Shown here one piece after another: positions 25,081 to 36,285 of a stretch of 64,000 nt of DNA. The position numbers and the translations under genes were made by a program. The stretch is from contig CM065883.1 of assembly GCA_033439255.1 (NCBI GenBank), positions 2,666,001-2,730,000 of the forward strand, in the 5' to 3' direction. Source of the DNA: Hericium rajendrae. Taxonomy: Eukaryota; Basidiomycota; Agaricomycetes; Russulales; Hericiaceae. Each line of letters begins with the position of its first letter. Positions within the stretch are counted from its first letter, which is position 1. The notes below the pieces were generated by a model. That model ran no database searches. It saw only the letters and a list, made by a program, of their open reading frames with translations, and was not told the origin of the DNA.

Positions 25081-27403
25081 TCAGTCGACGTCTTCGATTC
25101 CTCCAAATGTCTGGAACGTAGCGGCCACCAGTGGTGGAGGTGGTGGGAAGCCCGCACTGGACGACGACGCCGAAGATCCACTGGTCACATTCTTAGCAGC
25201 ATCCTTTCTGCGCTTCTTCTCCATGGAGGCCGCAAACTTTTTCCGCTGCACTTTCGCAAACGAATGAAGTGCCTCCAAGGCGTCGCCTACATGATGCTTA
25301 TTCGGTTTGTCCGAGAGCCTTTCCAGACACGTCAGTAAGCGATGATATCCCATGGCTGTATGCGCACCTGCTTAGCAGTTCCTCGACAATGTCGTTGCCC
25401 AACAAGAATGGCAGAATGTCTACAGTCTTCTTAAACACTGACAACAGCGTGTTCGCACCGCCCGGAATCGTCGTCGCAGTGTCTATCCAGCCCTGCAGCC
25501 GCTGCTTCATCGGCGGTTTGAACTCCTCCCTCAGGTCCTCTAGGTCGGGGTCGGCCTCGTCCATGTCCAGCAGCCCCAGCGGATCTGCCTCCCCAGTCTC
25601 GACGTCTGCGCCTGGGGGGAGCGGGATGCCCATCATCATCGCGGCGAAGGCCATTGGGTGCGGCGCAGACGTGCCTGGCGTTGCGACGGCGTCGATCCAG
25701 CGGTCGACGCGGTCCTGGCGCGTCGTGCTGCCGTGCTGCAGCCGCAGGATTCCCTGCACTTCCGCTAAGCGCTCCTTGTTGTTAATTCCAGAGAACACGG
25801 AGAGCAGCGCAGCGCGGATGGTCTGCACGGTGTCGAGCAGCTCGTGCTCGATGAAAGCGAGCATGCGTGGGCGGAAGAGCCGGTTGTTACCGATGGAGGC
25901 GATGGCGGACTGCAAGATGGGTGCGTCCCGTGGACGAAGTAGGTGTTTGCCTTGGTCAAGAAGCGCAACGACCTTTTCGGTCTTGCCCTCAAATGAGAAT
26001 ATGTCGATCGTGGCGATGAACGAGTCCGAGCATGTCAGAGCAGCGTCCTCTGCGAGTTTCTGTAATTGGGTCTGCACCATCGAATTTGATCGCGTCGTCA
26101 CTGTTTGGATGCTGGAGTACAGGGGAAGAGAGGGCGCCATGCCAAAGATTCTGATTAGATGTTGTTCGACCGACTCGCTCAGGACGTCAAGACGGCGATT
26201 CATGAATGGCGGCCAATGCTCTGCATGGAAAGGGCAATTGTGGCTCTGCGAAGGATGGCGGATGTCATCTTCGTCATACCACTCATCGTCGTCATCACCA
26301 CAATCGGTCATGTCGTCTTCGTCGTCCTGAACGGCTGCAATTATTATATCAAACGTTAATCATTTGGGCTGAGGGCACGGAAACGAGAGCCTTACACATC
26401 AATCCTCCTATCAGCAGACGCTCAAGCGCGTTCCATCCCATTGTATCCTCGATGTCTGCTAACATCTTGGGGATTTGCTTCTTCTGTCGTTCCGTGCCGT
26501 GTGCAAGCAGCGATAAGAAGAGATCTCGCCACACCCAGAGAAGCACTCTGCTAAAGTTGTGTGCACCAATCAGATGAAAAGATTTGATCGTCTTTCGTGT
26601 GTTCTTGTCCTTGATGACCACGGAAATGGGCATGTTTAGAACGGAGCACTTGCATCTGGAGAGTGGGTCACACGGTACTCATCTTGTGCATTCCAAAGGA
26701 GAAACGTACCCAACAGCCCCACCGGTCACTGTCGTCAACGTGGTGGCCGCCAACCGAAGGCATTTATGCGCGAGCTCGAAGTTGGTCTTGTACTCGTAGA
26801 CGACAGACCAGATATCATTCATCCAGTCGCAGAGACTGTCCATGATCTCGGTGAGGAGCTCCTCGCGCCGGAAGCGTTCTTTGAGAAAGACGTGTTTCGC
26901 GTCACTATCGAGTTCCTCGATGAGGTTGTCGAGCTCATCGCCCTTCGCCATATAGTTCAGGTCAGGCATACCCATGAAGCGATTCTGCAGACGCGTTGCT
27001 GCGTTGACGATTTCGAGACCAGAGATCCCAGTACGGTCAAGCAAGGGTATCAAATGACTTTCCAGGAGTTCTCGTTGCGCGTCAGGGGGCAGAGCATCAT
27101 AGATCTTGGTGAAGCTGGATTCGCGTCAGTGATGGGATGTGTGCAAGACAATGATAGGCATGTGCGCACCTTGAGCTGTAGGACCGACTATTATGTGGTA
27201 CGGACATCGTGAACTCAGTGTTCTGCATGCCTTCCATCTTACACCAACGTGTTTACGAACTCGGACGAGTGGGTTGTGAGATACACTGGACGCTGACGCA
27301 GGTGGTGGCCTGAGATGAAGTGTGGACCAAGCACGCGCGATACAACTTCAGCACAATTGCACGCGGCAAACGAGTGTACCGCGTCTATCTTTATTTCATA
27401 CAT
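25081..27403 (-). CDS. Large conserved protein of unknown function, possible frame break near its 5' end
   Basis: I do not recognise the family. The protein is mostly helical and polar. The N-terminal part includes GPHFISGHHLRQRPVYLTTH and TMSVPHNSRSYSS. The middle has LIPLLDRTGISGLEIVNAA, a charged stretch with KERFRREELLTEIMDS, and an acidic insert near 26,300. The last 350 residues include FIEHELLDTVQTIRAAL and end with a Lys-rich helix, a Ser run and PPPPP before the stop at 25081-25083. Introns lie near 27,123-27,171, 26,646-26,706, 26,343-26,392 and 25,318-25,370. The first ATG I can place is 27403, but exons further upstream are possible. Near 27,225-27,262 the frame shifts: this needs an exceptionally short intron (22 or 34 nt) or a one-base error. 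Confidence 0.65.
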
Positions 27404-27869
27404 CAGTCTGTTGTCATAAGGAGAATGAAATGGAGAGTCAACGTACGTTGTTGCTAACAGACTGCAGTCGTATTGTATGTACTTAGCTGAAACAGGGTAT
27501 GGAATAGACGCCCATGCATTGATTGGCGCGAGGTAGTGCGTATCCAGCGCCAATCCAGTTGCAGAACTGGTCCCATACTCTCACTTGCAAGCTCCAATTC
27601 ACTGTGTTCTCCAGCAGATACTCTCAAAGTTTTCTTTTTTCAGCATGTCCGAAGAGCCTCTCAAGCCTCGCAGCCATTTCTGGCGATATATCAGTGATTT
27701 TCTACTTTGTCGTTCTTCCAGTGGGGTCGGTTCGGAGTTTGCTCTGACCATCGAGCAGCCCGTTGGAGGCCCATCCACTGAGTTAGGCGCAATGACCAAC
27801 ACTCCTATTGCGGCAGAGGACATCCAGGATGCCTTGCCCTCTCTCGATGTCCGTCGATCGACGGGGATA

Positions 27870-28340
27870 ACTGGCAGTGTGCAGGAGGGCAAGGTGGGTG
27901 ATGATCAGCCAAAGGTCGACCACCGTAAGTCTGGGAGTTAGCTGAAGCTAGCATATACTGATGGAATCTATTCCAAATGCCAGATTCTGACATCGACAAC
28001 AAATCACTTTCCTCGTCCAGGCCCATCACGGCCCATCCTCCCAGGGCTGCTGAATCAAAGGCCAAGACTGAGTCGGATGCCTTGACTTTGCTCGACATCA
28101 ATCGTCCAATTGCGAGAGGAGGGGGCCAGACGGTCGAGGATCAGCCATTGATCACTGATTGTATGCGTCAAATTTGGTTGAAGCTGGCATGCTATTGACG
28201 ATAAGTCCTCCAAATTTCAGACAAGTCATCCGCCGACAACGAATCAGTTTCTTCATCCCGGCCGACTGAGTTGCCCGCAGATCATCTGCACAAGGATGCT
28301 GAGTCTAAGGCTAGGGCCGGATGGATGGCGTTCAGGGCAA
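27870..28340 (+). repeat. Tandemly duplicated exon-intron unit in the NACHT gene N-terminus
   Basis: Two successive segments encode the same pattern: DDQP, then (after an intron) SDIDNKSLSSSRP and AESKAK; again VEDQP, an intron, then SADNESVSSSRP and AESKAR. The two introns also share sequence, with a TTGAAGCT/TAGCTGAAGCT region and CCAAAT...CAG ends. This fits a tandem duplication of about 230 bp including the intron. Confidence 0.65.
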
Positions 28341-31300
28341 CATTGAAGATTGCGAAGGAAAGTGCTGATGTATTTCCTCCTCTCAAGGCGGCGGTCGGCG
28401 GGTTGTCAGCGGTGCTCGATCGCGTCGATGTACGTGTCCTTTGAGTGCTCTCTTGCACATTGCTCATCTTGTCATAGGAGGTCAACGACGCTGCAACAGA
28501 CTTTGCTGATGTCAAGAGCCAGATTGACGCTTTCGCGGAGACTCTGCGCGATCATCAAGACCGGTTTGGTGAGCCATCCCTGGCTCTTCGCAAGCGGGTT
28601 GATGGGCTCGCCAGGTATATGCCGCAACTGTATCTGGAAAATGCGGAGAAACTGATATATGAGAGCAGGGCCTTGGACTTACAGAAGTCATCGATCGAGG
28701 ATAAAGTCGAGCGCGGCATCATCAAGCGCATCATTGAGTCTTCCGACGACAAGACAGAGATCGCACGTCATCTACGCACCTTGGGGCACTTGGTCAACCA
28801 ATTCACAGTATGGCCGTTTGTAACTCACAGTCTTTTCATGCTTATTTGGTACTTAGATTGCTACTACCTTGAATACTGACGCCAATGTCGAAGAAATGCG
28901 AAAGGTAGCGCGAAAATTGTCTCATCCCTAGACGCCCGCTGATGTTATTCTAGGATGCTAAGCTCGACAAGCTCAATCATGTGGCGGAGGCTGCCTTTAA
29001 TGGACCACACTCATCCGGAAAGGGCTGTATGCCAGGCACTCGGATCTCCGTTCTCAGCGAACTCATATCTTGGGCCTTGGATCCAAGCGCACCGAAGCTC
29101 TACTGGCTCACTGGCTTGGCTGGCACTGGGAAATCGGCAATTGCATATAGCCTCTGCAGACTCTTGGATGATGCTGGTTTACTGGGTGCCAGCTTTTTCT
29201 GCTCTCGACAGGCATTGTTCGAGCAGAAGGATATATTCCGTGTTCTGCCTACTTTGGCTCGTTTGTTGGCTCGCACCTCATCATCATTTGCAGTGGCTTT
29301 ACTTGAATGCCTTGATAAATGCCCTGATGCAGCAAAGCTATCTCTGGCTGCACAGTTTGGTGCTTTGCTGATGGAGCCTTGTGATCTGCTTTCTTATGAT
29401 GAATCTAGAGTCTATGTTTTAGTCATTGATGCATTGGATGAATGTGATAACTCAGAGGAGGTTGGCAGATTTTTGCAACTTGTGGTTGATGCAGGACATG
29501 CTCTTAAATTGAAAATATTCATGACTAGTTGTCCTGAGCATCAGATTAGACAAGAGCTTTCTGTATTGAAATCAAACCAAATTTTATACTTGCATAAGAT
29601 TGAAGAGACCTTAGTGCAGGCTGATATCAGACTCTACATCAATTATCACTTAATTAGAATATTTCAAAAGTATTGTTCTGAGTCAGAAATCTCTTCTGAG
29701 CAGGTTGATACTCTTGTTCAGCAGAGTGGAAGTCTTTTCATCTATGCATTCACTGCATTGTAGTATATTGGATCTAAAAATGCAAATCCACAACATCGGT
29801 TGAACAAACTTACCAATGAGAACTCTGTAATGTCAAGATGTATTGGAAATCAGCTTGATACCTTATACAAATTTGTTTTTCAAGAGGCATTTAAAGATCT
29901 TGATGAGGATGAGATTACATTGATCAAGCATTGTTTTTCATGTGTTCTTGCTAGTTACAAGTTGATGTCTATTGAAACAATGTGCACATTTATGAGCAAA
30001 GAGCATATGCAAATTAGATCAGCATTTAGTGGATTTTACTCTCTTCTTGACATTCCAGCTGATAACAATGAAGGGCTTGTGTCTGCATTCCATGCTTCAT
30101 TTGATGACTATGTGACCAATGTTAAACTATGTAAGTATTCTGCATGGTACATAGAATTATCAGATGCTCATCATTATATGACCTTCCAATGTTTAAATGT
30201 TATGAGACAAAACTTAAAATTTAACATATGTGAATGTAAGACATCATATCTGTCTAATAAAGAACAGACAATGATCAAAGTGTCTAATGCAATTGTATAT
30301 GCATGTTTACATTGGATTGAGCATCTTGTACTATCATCAAACTTAGATTATTTTTGTGAGAGTATTGAACAATGGTTGAAGGATCAGTTTTTCTATTGGC
30401 TTGAAGTGATAAGCATGACAAATAGTGTTGGAGAAGCAGCATTCAAGTTGCGCAAAGCTTTGAAAATATATTATCAAGTAAGTTTGAATTTGCTATGATA
30501 ACAAATTATACTTATATTTTGGCTAGCTTTCAAAAAAATCATCATATTATGCTCAACTGTTTCAAGATATTTGCACATTTATTGATCATTATCATGATCC
30601 AATTGCATATAGTATACCACATATTTATATTTCAGCATTGCCATATGGTCTCAATGATTTTGAAAGTTTTCAAATCTATAAGAATAATTTCAAAAATTTA
30701 CTGTCTTTACATCAATCTGAAAGAAAAAAGATGTCAGCTGCTTCAATTTTGACTATTTATGAGCAAGATTCATTTGTAACATCTGTTGGATTCTCACCTG
30801 ATGGAAAACTGGTACTATCAAGTTCAACAGACAATACTGTTAGAATTTGGAAATCAGACACAGGTGAACCTATAATTAAACCTATTAGATGTAATGAAGA
30901 CATTAAATCTGTAGTATTTTCTGCTGATGGTCAGTCAGTTATAGCTGCTTTTAGAAGCAATAAAATTAGTATCTGGAAACTTGAAAATAGGATGGTTAAA
31001 CAGATCTTACAGTATTATGCCAAAGGAAAGATTCTAGCTCTTTCATCAAACTATGATTATGTAACAACTTGTCAAATTTCTGGTGAATACTCTAGTAATG
31101 AAGTGTATATCTGGAATTTATTGGAGTCTGATCAGACAATTTGCAAGGCTAAATTTAAAATTGACTTTAGTATTAGTTGGTCATCTTTTTCAGCTAATGG
31201 AAGATATGTTATATGTGGTAGTATTTTTTATGATATTATTATATTTGATACTGTTCAAGATAAAAGAGTTGATAATGAACAGTTTTCACAAGATTATCTT

Positions 31301-32604
31301 AATAATAAGTTAATTGATTATCCTTTCCAAAGCCAAACACATGCATACTCTGGAACATGTTCATCTGATGGAACACAAGTTGTGTATGGCTCATGGGAAC
31401 ATGTAGTTTACTTTTATCATGCAAATACAGGTGAAATTCTTGGAAAGATAATTAATGACAATCATTCTGCTCCTATATGTTCAGTTGCATTTTCATTTGA
31501 TGACAAATACATTGTGTCTGGCCAAATAAATGGCAGAATCTGTATATGGAAGTATGACATCAATGAATTAACAATTGTACCATCTTATCAACCAACTGAC
31601 TTTATCAATGCATCTGACTTCATTAATGTATTGGCAGTCTCTGCAGATTACAAATATATCATTGGTGGTAGTGCTCATAGTAATATTTATATCTGGGATC
31701 AGAAAAATGATATAAGAGCTGAACACATGTGGAAAGCACACAAACGACCAATTCACTCAATTGCTATCTCATCCAATACAAAGTATATAGCATCAGGATC
31801 AAGAGATCAGACAGTTTGTCTCTGGGACCTAGCTACAAGTCAAATAATTTGTGCACCACTTGTAAATCATAAATCTTATGTTGAGGCACTTGCATTTTCA
31901 TCTGATGATAAATATATTGTGTCTGGATCAGATGAGTCTGCTATCATATGGAGTATTGATTGGCAACAGAAAAAATGTACAGTATTAATATATAAAAACT
32001 TGCATGCTGTAAGCTCAGTAGCATTTTCACCTAATGGCAAACTTATTGCAGTGGGCACACATTCATATATTTATATAATTGATTATACAAATTTCAAGTG
32101 GTTAAAAAAGTACACAAATGATTCAGGCATTGCAGGTGAAATAACATCTATTGCTTTTTCACCTCATGGTGATAATATTGTAGCTGGTCATGCTGGTTAC
32201 ACAATTTCAACATATAATTTAAATACTGATCATATTTTTCAATGGACTCTAGATTCCATTATCACAGAAAATACAGAGACTAGTTATGCTTTCACATCTG
32301 TGACCTTTTCAACTGATGGAAAGTACATCATATCAGGCTCTAAAGATAAAAGCATATGTATTTGGAGAGCTGCCACTGGTACACTTGTAGGAGATCCAGT
32401 TGTAGGTCATACAGACTGGGTCTCTTCAGTAGTAACAGCACCTGATGGAAAACATATAGTATCTGCTTCATGGGATAAAACAGTTCGTATTTGGGAAATT
32501 GCTCTTGGTAAGTGGCTCTCTTTTGCAAGAAAAAGATAATGTATTCTTACCTTTGATAAAAACTTGAAGATGACAGCAACACTCAACTGCATGCACCACT
32601 CAAT

Positions 32605-33332
32605 CACTGCGCGTCGACCCCGGATGTAAGAGCAGGACATATGCAGGAAAATTTCAAATGTCCTGAGATGTTCGGTGAATGTCCGATCAGGCTGATGTCA
32701 GGGAGATGTCACGACAGGACAATGTTTACTTCCCTTCACATGCAGACTCCGTAGATATGCGTGACCGATGCGCATCAATTTCACCAAGTCGTGGGCTGGC
32801 GATAAAGCTGTCCCGTCTCGAAATCGAAACCCTTGACCCTAGCCTTCCTCTTGACCACCATAACCGCCGCCGCCGCTGCCGCCACCACCACCACCGTCGC
32901 CGTCGCTGTCGCCGTCCTTGGGCTTGCACCTCCGGTATCCGTGTAAGAAGTGTTTGCTCCGTCTTTCACGATAAGTACTCTTCTGTTCTGTATCGGGTCA
33001 CGGCCATGTTTGCTGTGTGCGGGTCGCCGCGCATGCTTCACTGACAACGATGGGACTCTCCTGGAGCCCGGTCGCATTCATTTCGCCGCGCTGCTGTGAG
33101 CTACTTAGAGCTCGATATCAGAAATGATAAAGTATGCCTTCGTTGCGTAGGGACTCTAACGCCTGAATACAGGCGCATATATTCGCACTAGCAGGCTTAA
33201 CTGCAAGAGCAAAGCCGAGATGCTGGAACCCTGGTGTGTCTGACATAGATTGTCTGTGAGTACATCCGTGTTATAATGTCGTCAATGCTGCATGCGTAAT
33301 AGTTGACAACTCTTCGGTATGTCTCTCTGCTC
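32605..33332. other. Left part of the CACTA element, no gene
   Basis: It contains the left terminus, a run of CCG/CAC-type triplets near 32,866-32,905, and short frames on both strands. The minus frame at 32781-33077 has a Val/Ala run followed by Lys/Arg that mimics a membrane segment, but it comes from the triplet repeat and has no family match. Confidence 0.5.
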
Positions 33333-36182
33333 TTATCCCCACCTGTCTCCCACATCCGATAAGTTAGAATCATCTTCCTTCTTAAGGACTGGGGGCTGAG
33401 GGTCATCATCCTCATCATCTTCAGCTGTGTCAGCTGAAGCGGGTACAGGCCTCCGTGGTGGAGTTAAGTCCTCATCATTGAATAAATCAGAGAGACTCAG
33501 GTTGGGTAAAGGAGGAGTAGGAGCGCTGGGGGGCGCTTTCTGGGTTGGTCGTGAAGGGAAGGAAGTCTCATCGAATCTTGCTTCGCCAGACAAGACAATG
33601 GACCGGGTTGTAGAGTTCCAGAAACGGTAACCTTTAGAACCGTCCTCATAACCCACAAACATCATTTCCTTGGAGTTAGGCTCCAACTTGTGACGATGCT
33701 CCTTCTGAATGTGTACATAGGCTTTACAGCCAAAAACGCGGAAGTACGAGACATCAGGAATGTGACCAGCATCCCAAATCTCCATCGGCGTCTTCCATTT
33801 TAGTACGCGAGTGGGAGTGCGGTTGTATACGTGAACTGCTGTATCAACCGCTAGCTGCCAGAAACCGAGAGACAAGCCTGTATGGTGTAACATAGACAGG
33901 GCTTTCTCCATAAAGGTACGGTTCCAGCGCTCCGCACGTCCGTTCTGCTGAGGCGTATATGGCATAGTTTTATGGTGCGTGATACCCAATTCTTTGAAGC
34001 GCTTATCCAGGATTGTGTTCATATATTCCCCCCCTCGGTCAGAGTGAAAGATCAACAGCTTTTGGCTAGTCTCCTTCTCAGCTCTGGCCAAATATGACTC
34101 GAAAGCCTGAGTGAAATCAGACTTCCGTTTGAGGAACATGACAACTCCTCTACTGCTGAAGTCGTTGAGGAACGTAGCAACGTATGAAAATCCTTGGATA
34201 GATTGAATGCGCATCGGTCCGACTAGGTCTGAATGAACTTTGCCTAGCAACCGTGTAGCACGCTTCTCCGAAGTAGGGTATGTCTGGCGAGTGCTCTTGC
34301 CAAGCTCACATCCGTGACAGGGCGTAGTAGCCACTGTGGATTGGTCAATCACGATGCCTTTCATGACTCCAGGAATGAGTCGCTTCAGAGCACCATATGA
34401 CATATGAGCGAAGCGTGCATGAGCAGTGTCCACCGAAACTGCATCCTTAACTGCCGTGTTAACCGTAGGAGTAGGCTCAAGTAGCAGCCAGTGAAAACTG
34501 TCTAACTTTTTGCCAATCCCGTAGGTAATGCCATCGCGTTCTATTGTACACACTCCTGAAGAACCCCGTAGAAGTACATCAAACTTCTGGTTCAACAGTG
34601 TAGGCACCGATATGTATCGGTGTGCGGCTTTAGGTGCATAAAGCACATTGCTAAGCGTAACCGCAACACGCTTCCCCTCCACATCCGTCCATCCCTTGAC
34701 CGTGCCAGTACCAAAGTAAGGCATCTTCCTAGCAGTGCTGTCGCCGACCAAGATATGGCCAGGACTTTGCATAGGATCATAATGGTCGAAGTCCGAACGG
34801 GTATGTGTGATATGATGGAAACAACCACTGTCCAACATCCAGCGGCTCTTATCTGACTCCAGGTACCAGGAAACAGCGATAGCATTGGTAGGTGCTGCGA
34901 CGTCTGAGACCATCGCATTTACAGAGGGTTTACTACTAGTCCCTCCATCATCGCCTTTCTTTTTCTGGTCCGCCTGCTTCTTCCTACAGTCTGACTCAAA
35001 GTGCCCCAACTTTTGACAGTAGTGACACTTGCCTTTCTTCTTCGTCTGTGGTTTCTTAGACGAAGAGGCGGTCTGGTAATTAACCTGAGCAACAACTGCA
35101 TCTGCCTTCTTTCCAGCCTCCTGAGCAAGGATTCTGGTGATGAAGTCCTGGGATGTGGCTTTGGAGAGGTCGGCATAGGAATTAAGGGTGACCTCAAAGA
35201 AGTTTTTGTAGGAAGGAGGGAGTGCTTTAAGGAGGAAGTAGCCATGCTGAAGATCGTCAATCTTCCAACCGGCAGTCTTGAGGACATCATACTCCTGGTT
35301 AAAGGAGTTGATCTGGTCCTGCATCTTCTCCGATTCAGTAAAGCGACGAGAGAGGTAGAGGTCGAAGAGAGTGAAGGCCTGGCGGTTGTCCGTTTTATTG
35401 TAGAGCGTTTTAAGGTCATTCCAAGCTGTCTCAGCGTATAGCTTCTCCTTTATCAGGTCACGGACAGCAGGGACACAAGCCATCTTCAAATAACCGAGCG
35501 CTTGCTTGTTATCTTCATTGAAGTCGTCTATAGCGGTCGTCTCCTCGGCAGTTGGAGCTTTGGGATCCTTGGGTGTAGGACAAGTAACGGTCTTGCCAAC
35601 GTACTTCCACAGACGCTTGGTCTGGAAGAAGTCAGTCATAGCCGGAGCCCAGGACTGGTAGTTGGAGCCATTCAAATGAACGAATCCGCGGGGGAGTATG
35701 TCGGTCATAGTGTGTGTAGGCGAATATCTGGGTTGAGGAGCGGTCAGACCCAGGTTCTTTAAGAAGTTCAAGGCGACGCCAACCCCATGTGCTGTATCTC
35801 TAGCCAGGATCATAAGATCCTGTCCCATCTGTGTCCATGTGCGCTTATAGTACTTGTAAGGTATGAGATGCGCAGTTGTACAGGTGCTCCTGGGTGGATT
35901 GACTACCTCCCTCAGGATTGGGACACCAAAACTATTCCCACTTAAGGGCAATAGCCAACCGTTCACATCCCTTATAGCATCACGCCGGCTTCCCGACGCT
36001 TGCCTACTACAGTAGAGGGTGAAGCAAGGACACGAGCCTTGACAGAGCCTCATGTATCGTACGTATAGTAAGCGCACAGAGGGAGCACAGACAGGTGGAC
36101 TCACGCCGACTTCTAGTATCGCCATACTTCCGTCGTCGACGCTCGTGTAACCCCGAAGGGCGAGAGCACGATGGCAGTTCAT
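33333..36182 (-). CDS. Copia Gag-protease-integrase polyprotein, truncated
   Basis: One open frame of about 950 codons. The likely Gag start is MTDILPRGFVHLNG at 35708; the frame is open upstream to an ATG at 36182. In order it has a UBN2-like Gag; a CCHC zinc knuckle CHYCQKLGHFESDC near 35,000; an aspartic-protease motif WMLDSGC near 34,840; an integrase zinc-binding region with CHGCELGK; and the integrase core with HSDLVGP, HSDRGGEY and PQQNGRAERWNR giving the D,D,E residues. The Ty1-type GKxAY-like segment VFGCKAYVHIQ follows. The frame ends in an acidic Pro-rich linker with a stop at 33333, where a full element would go on into RT. It is undamaged up to that point, so the truncation may be fairly recent. 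Confidence 0.88.
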   Translation of the reverse strand: MNCHRALALRGYTSVDDGSMAILEVGVSPPVCAPSVRLLYVRYMRLCQGSCPCFTLYCSRQASGSRRDAIRDVNGWLLPLSGNSFGVPILREVVNPPRSTCTTAHLIPYKYYKRTWTQMGQDLMILARDTAHGVGVALNFLKNLGLTAPQPRYSPTHTMTDILPRGFVHLNGSNYQSWAPAMTDFFQTKRLWKYVGKTVTCPTPKDPKAPTAEETTAIDDFNEDNKQALGYLKMACVPAVRDLIKEKLYAETAWNDLKTLYNKTDNRQAFTLFDLYLSRRFTESEKMQDQINSFNQEYDVLKTAGWKIDDLQHGYFLLKALPPSYKNFFEVTLNSYADLSKATSQDFITRILAQEAGKKADAVVAQVNYQTASSSKKPQTKKKGKCHYCQKLGHFESDCRKKQADQKKKGDDGGTSSKPSVNAMVSDVAAPTNAIAVSWYLESDKSRWMLDSGCFHHITHTRSDFDHYDPMQSPGHILVGDSTARKMPYFGTGTVKGWTDVEGKRVAVTLSNVLYAPKAAHRYISVPTLLNQKFDVLLRGSSGVCTIERDGITYGIGKKLDSFHWLLLEPTPTVNTAVKDAVSVDTAHARFAHMSYGALKRLIPGVMKGIVIDQSTVATTPCHGCELGKSTRQTYPTSEKRATRLLGKVHSDLVGPMRIQSIQGFSYVATFLNDFSSRGVVMFLKRKSDFTQAFESYLARAEKETSQKLLIFHSDRGGEYMNTILDKRFKELGITHHKTMPYTPQQNGRAERWNRTFMEKALSMLHHTGLSLGFWQLAVDTAVHVYNRTPTRVLKWKTPMEIWDAGHIPDVSYFRVFGCKAYVHIQKEHRHKLEPNSKEMMFVGYEDGSKGYRFWNSTTRSIVLSGEARFDETSFPSRPTQKAPPSAPTPPLPNLSLSDLFNDEDLTPPRRPVPASADTAEDDEDDDPQPPVLKKEDDSNLSDVGDRWG

Positions 36183-36271
36183 TGAAGAACTCCAAGTGGG
36201 GCGCGAGTTGGGAAAGGTGACTCGCCTTGGTAAAACAGCAAAGGTAACTTCTTGTGTAGCAGGTGTTCAGG

Positions 36272-36285
36272 CAGGGCCCATAACC
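36272..36285 (-). other. Copia primer-binding site (half initiator-tRNA type)
   Basis: Reading on the minus strand, GGTTATGGGCCCTG directly follows the LTR end. It is complementary to the anticodon stem-loop of initiator tRNA-Met, the internal 'half-tRNA' primer known from copia elements. Confidence 0.7.

Noticed and set aside
25269-26330. 353-codon frame on the + strand
   Set aside because: It is the antisense of the large minus-strand gene (25081-27403), whose coding is better supported by long spliced frames; the antisense is Ser/Arg-rich with no domain.
27487-27553. Start of the large minus-strand gene at 27553
   Set aside because: The frame there opens with TTG, not ATG; the first ATG I can place in frame is at 27403.
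29720-29763. TAG at 29761 as a splice acceptor (CATTGTAG)
   Set aside because: Splicing there would need a donor upstream and would remove the conserved SGSLFIYAFTA segment; a nonsense change is simpler.
29277-32604. Classical RIP (CpA to TpA) as cause of the AT-rich NLR half
   Set aside because: CpA and TpG remain very common; the loss is specific to CpG, which fits methyl-CpG deamination better.
29277-32604. Horizontal transfer of an AT-rich WD40 segment
   Set aside because: Domain order, intron position (30,487-30,526) and tail are those of the basidiomycete NACHT-WD40 family; CpG loss explains the composition without transfer.
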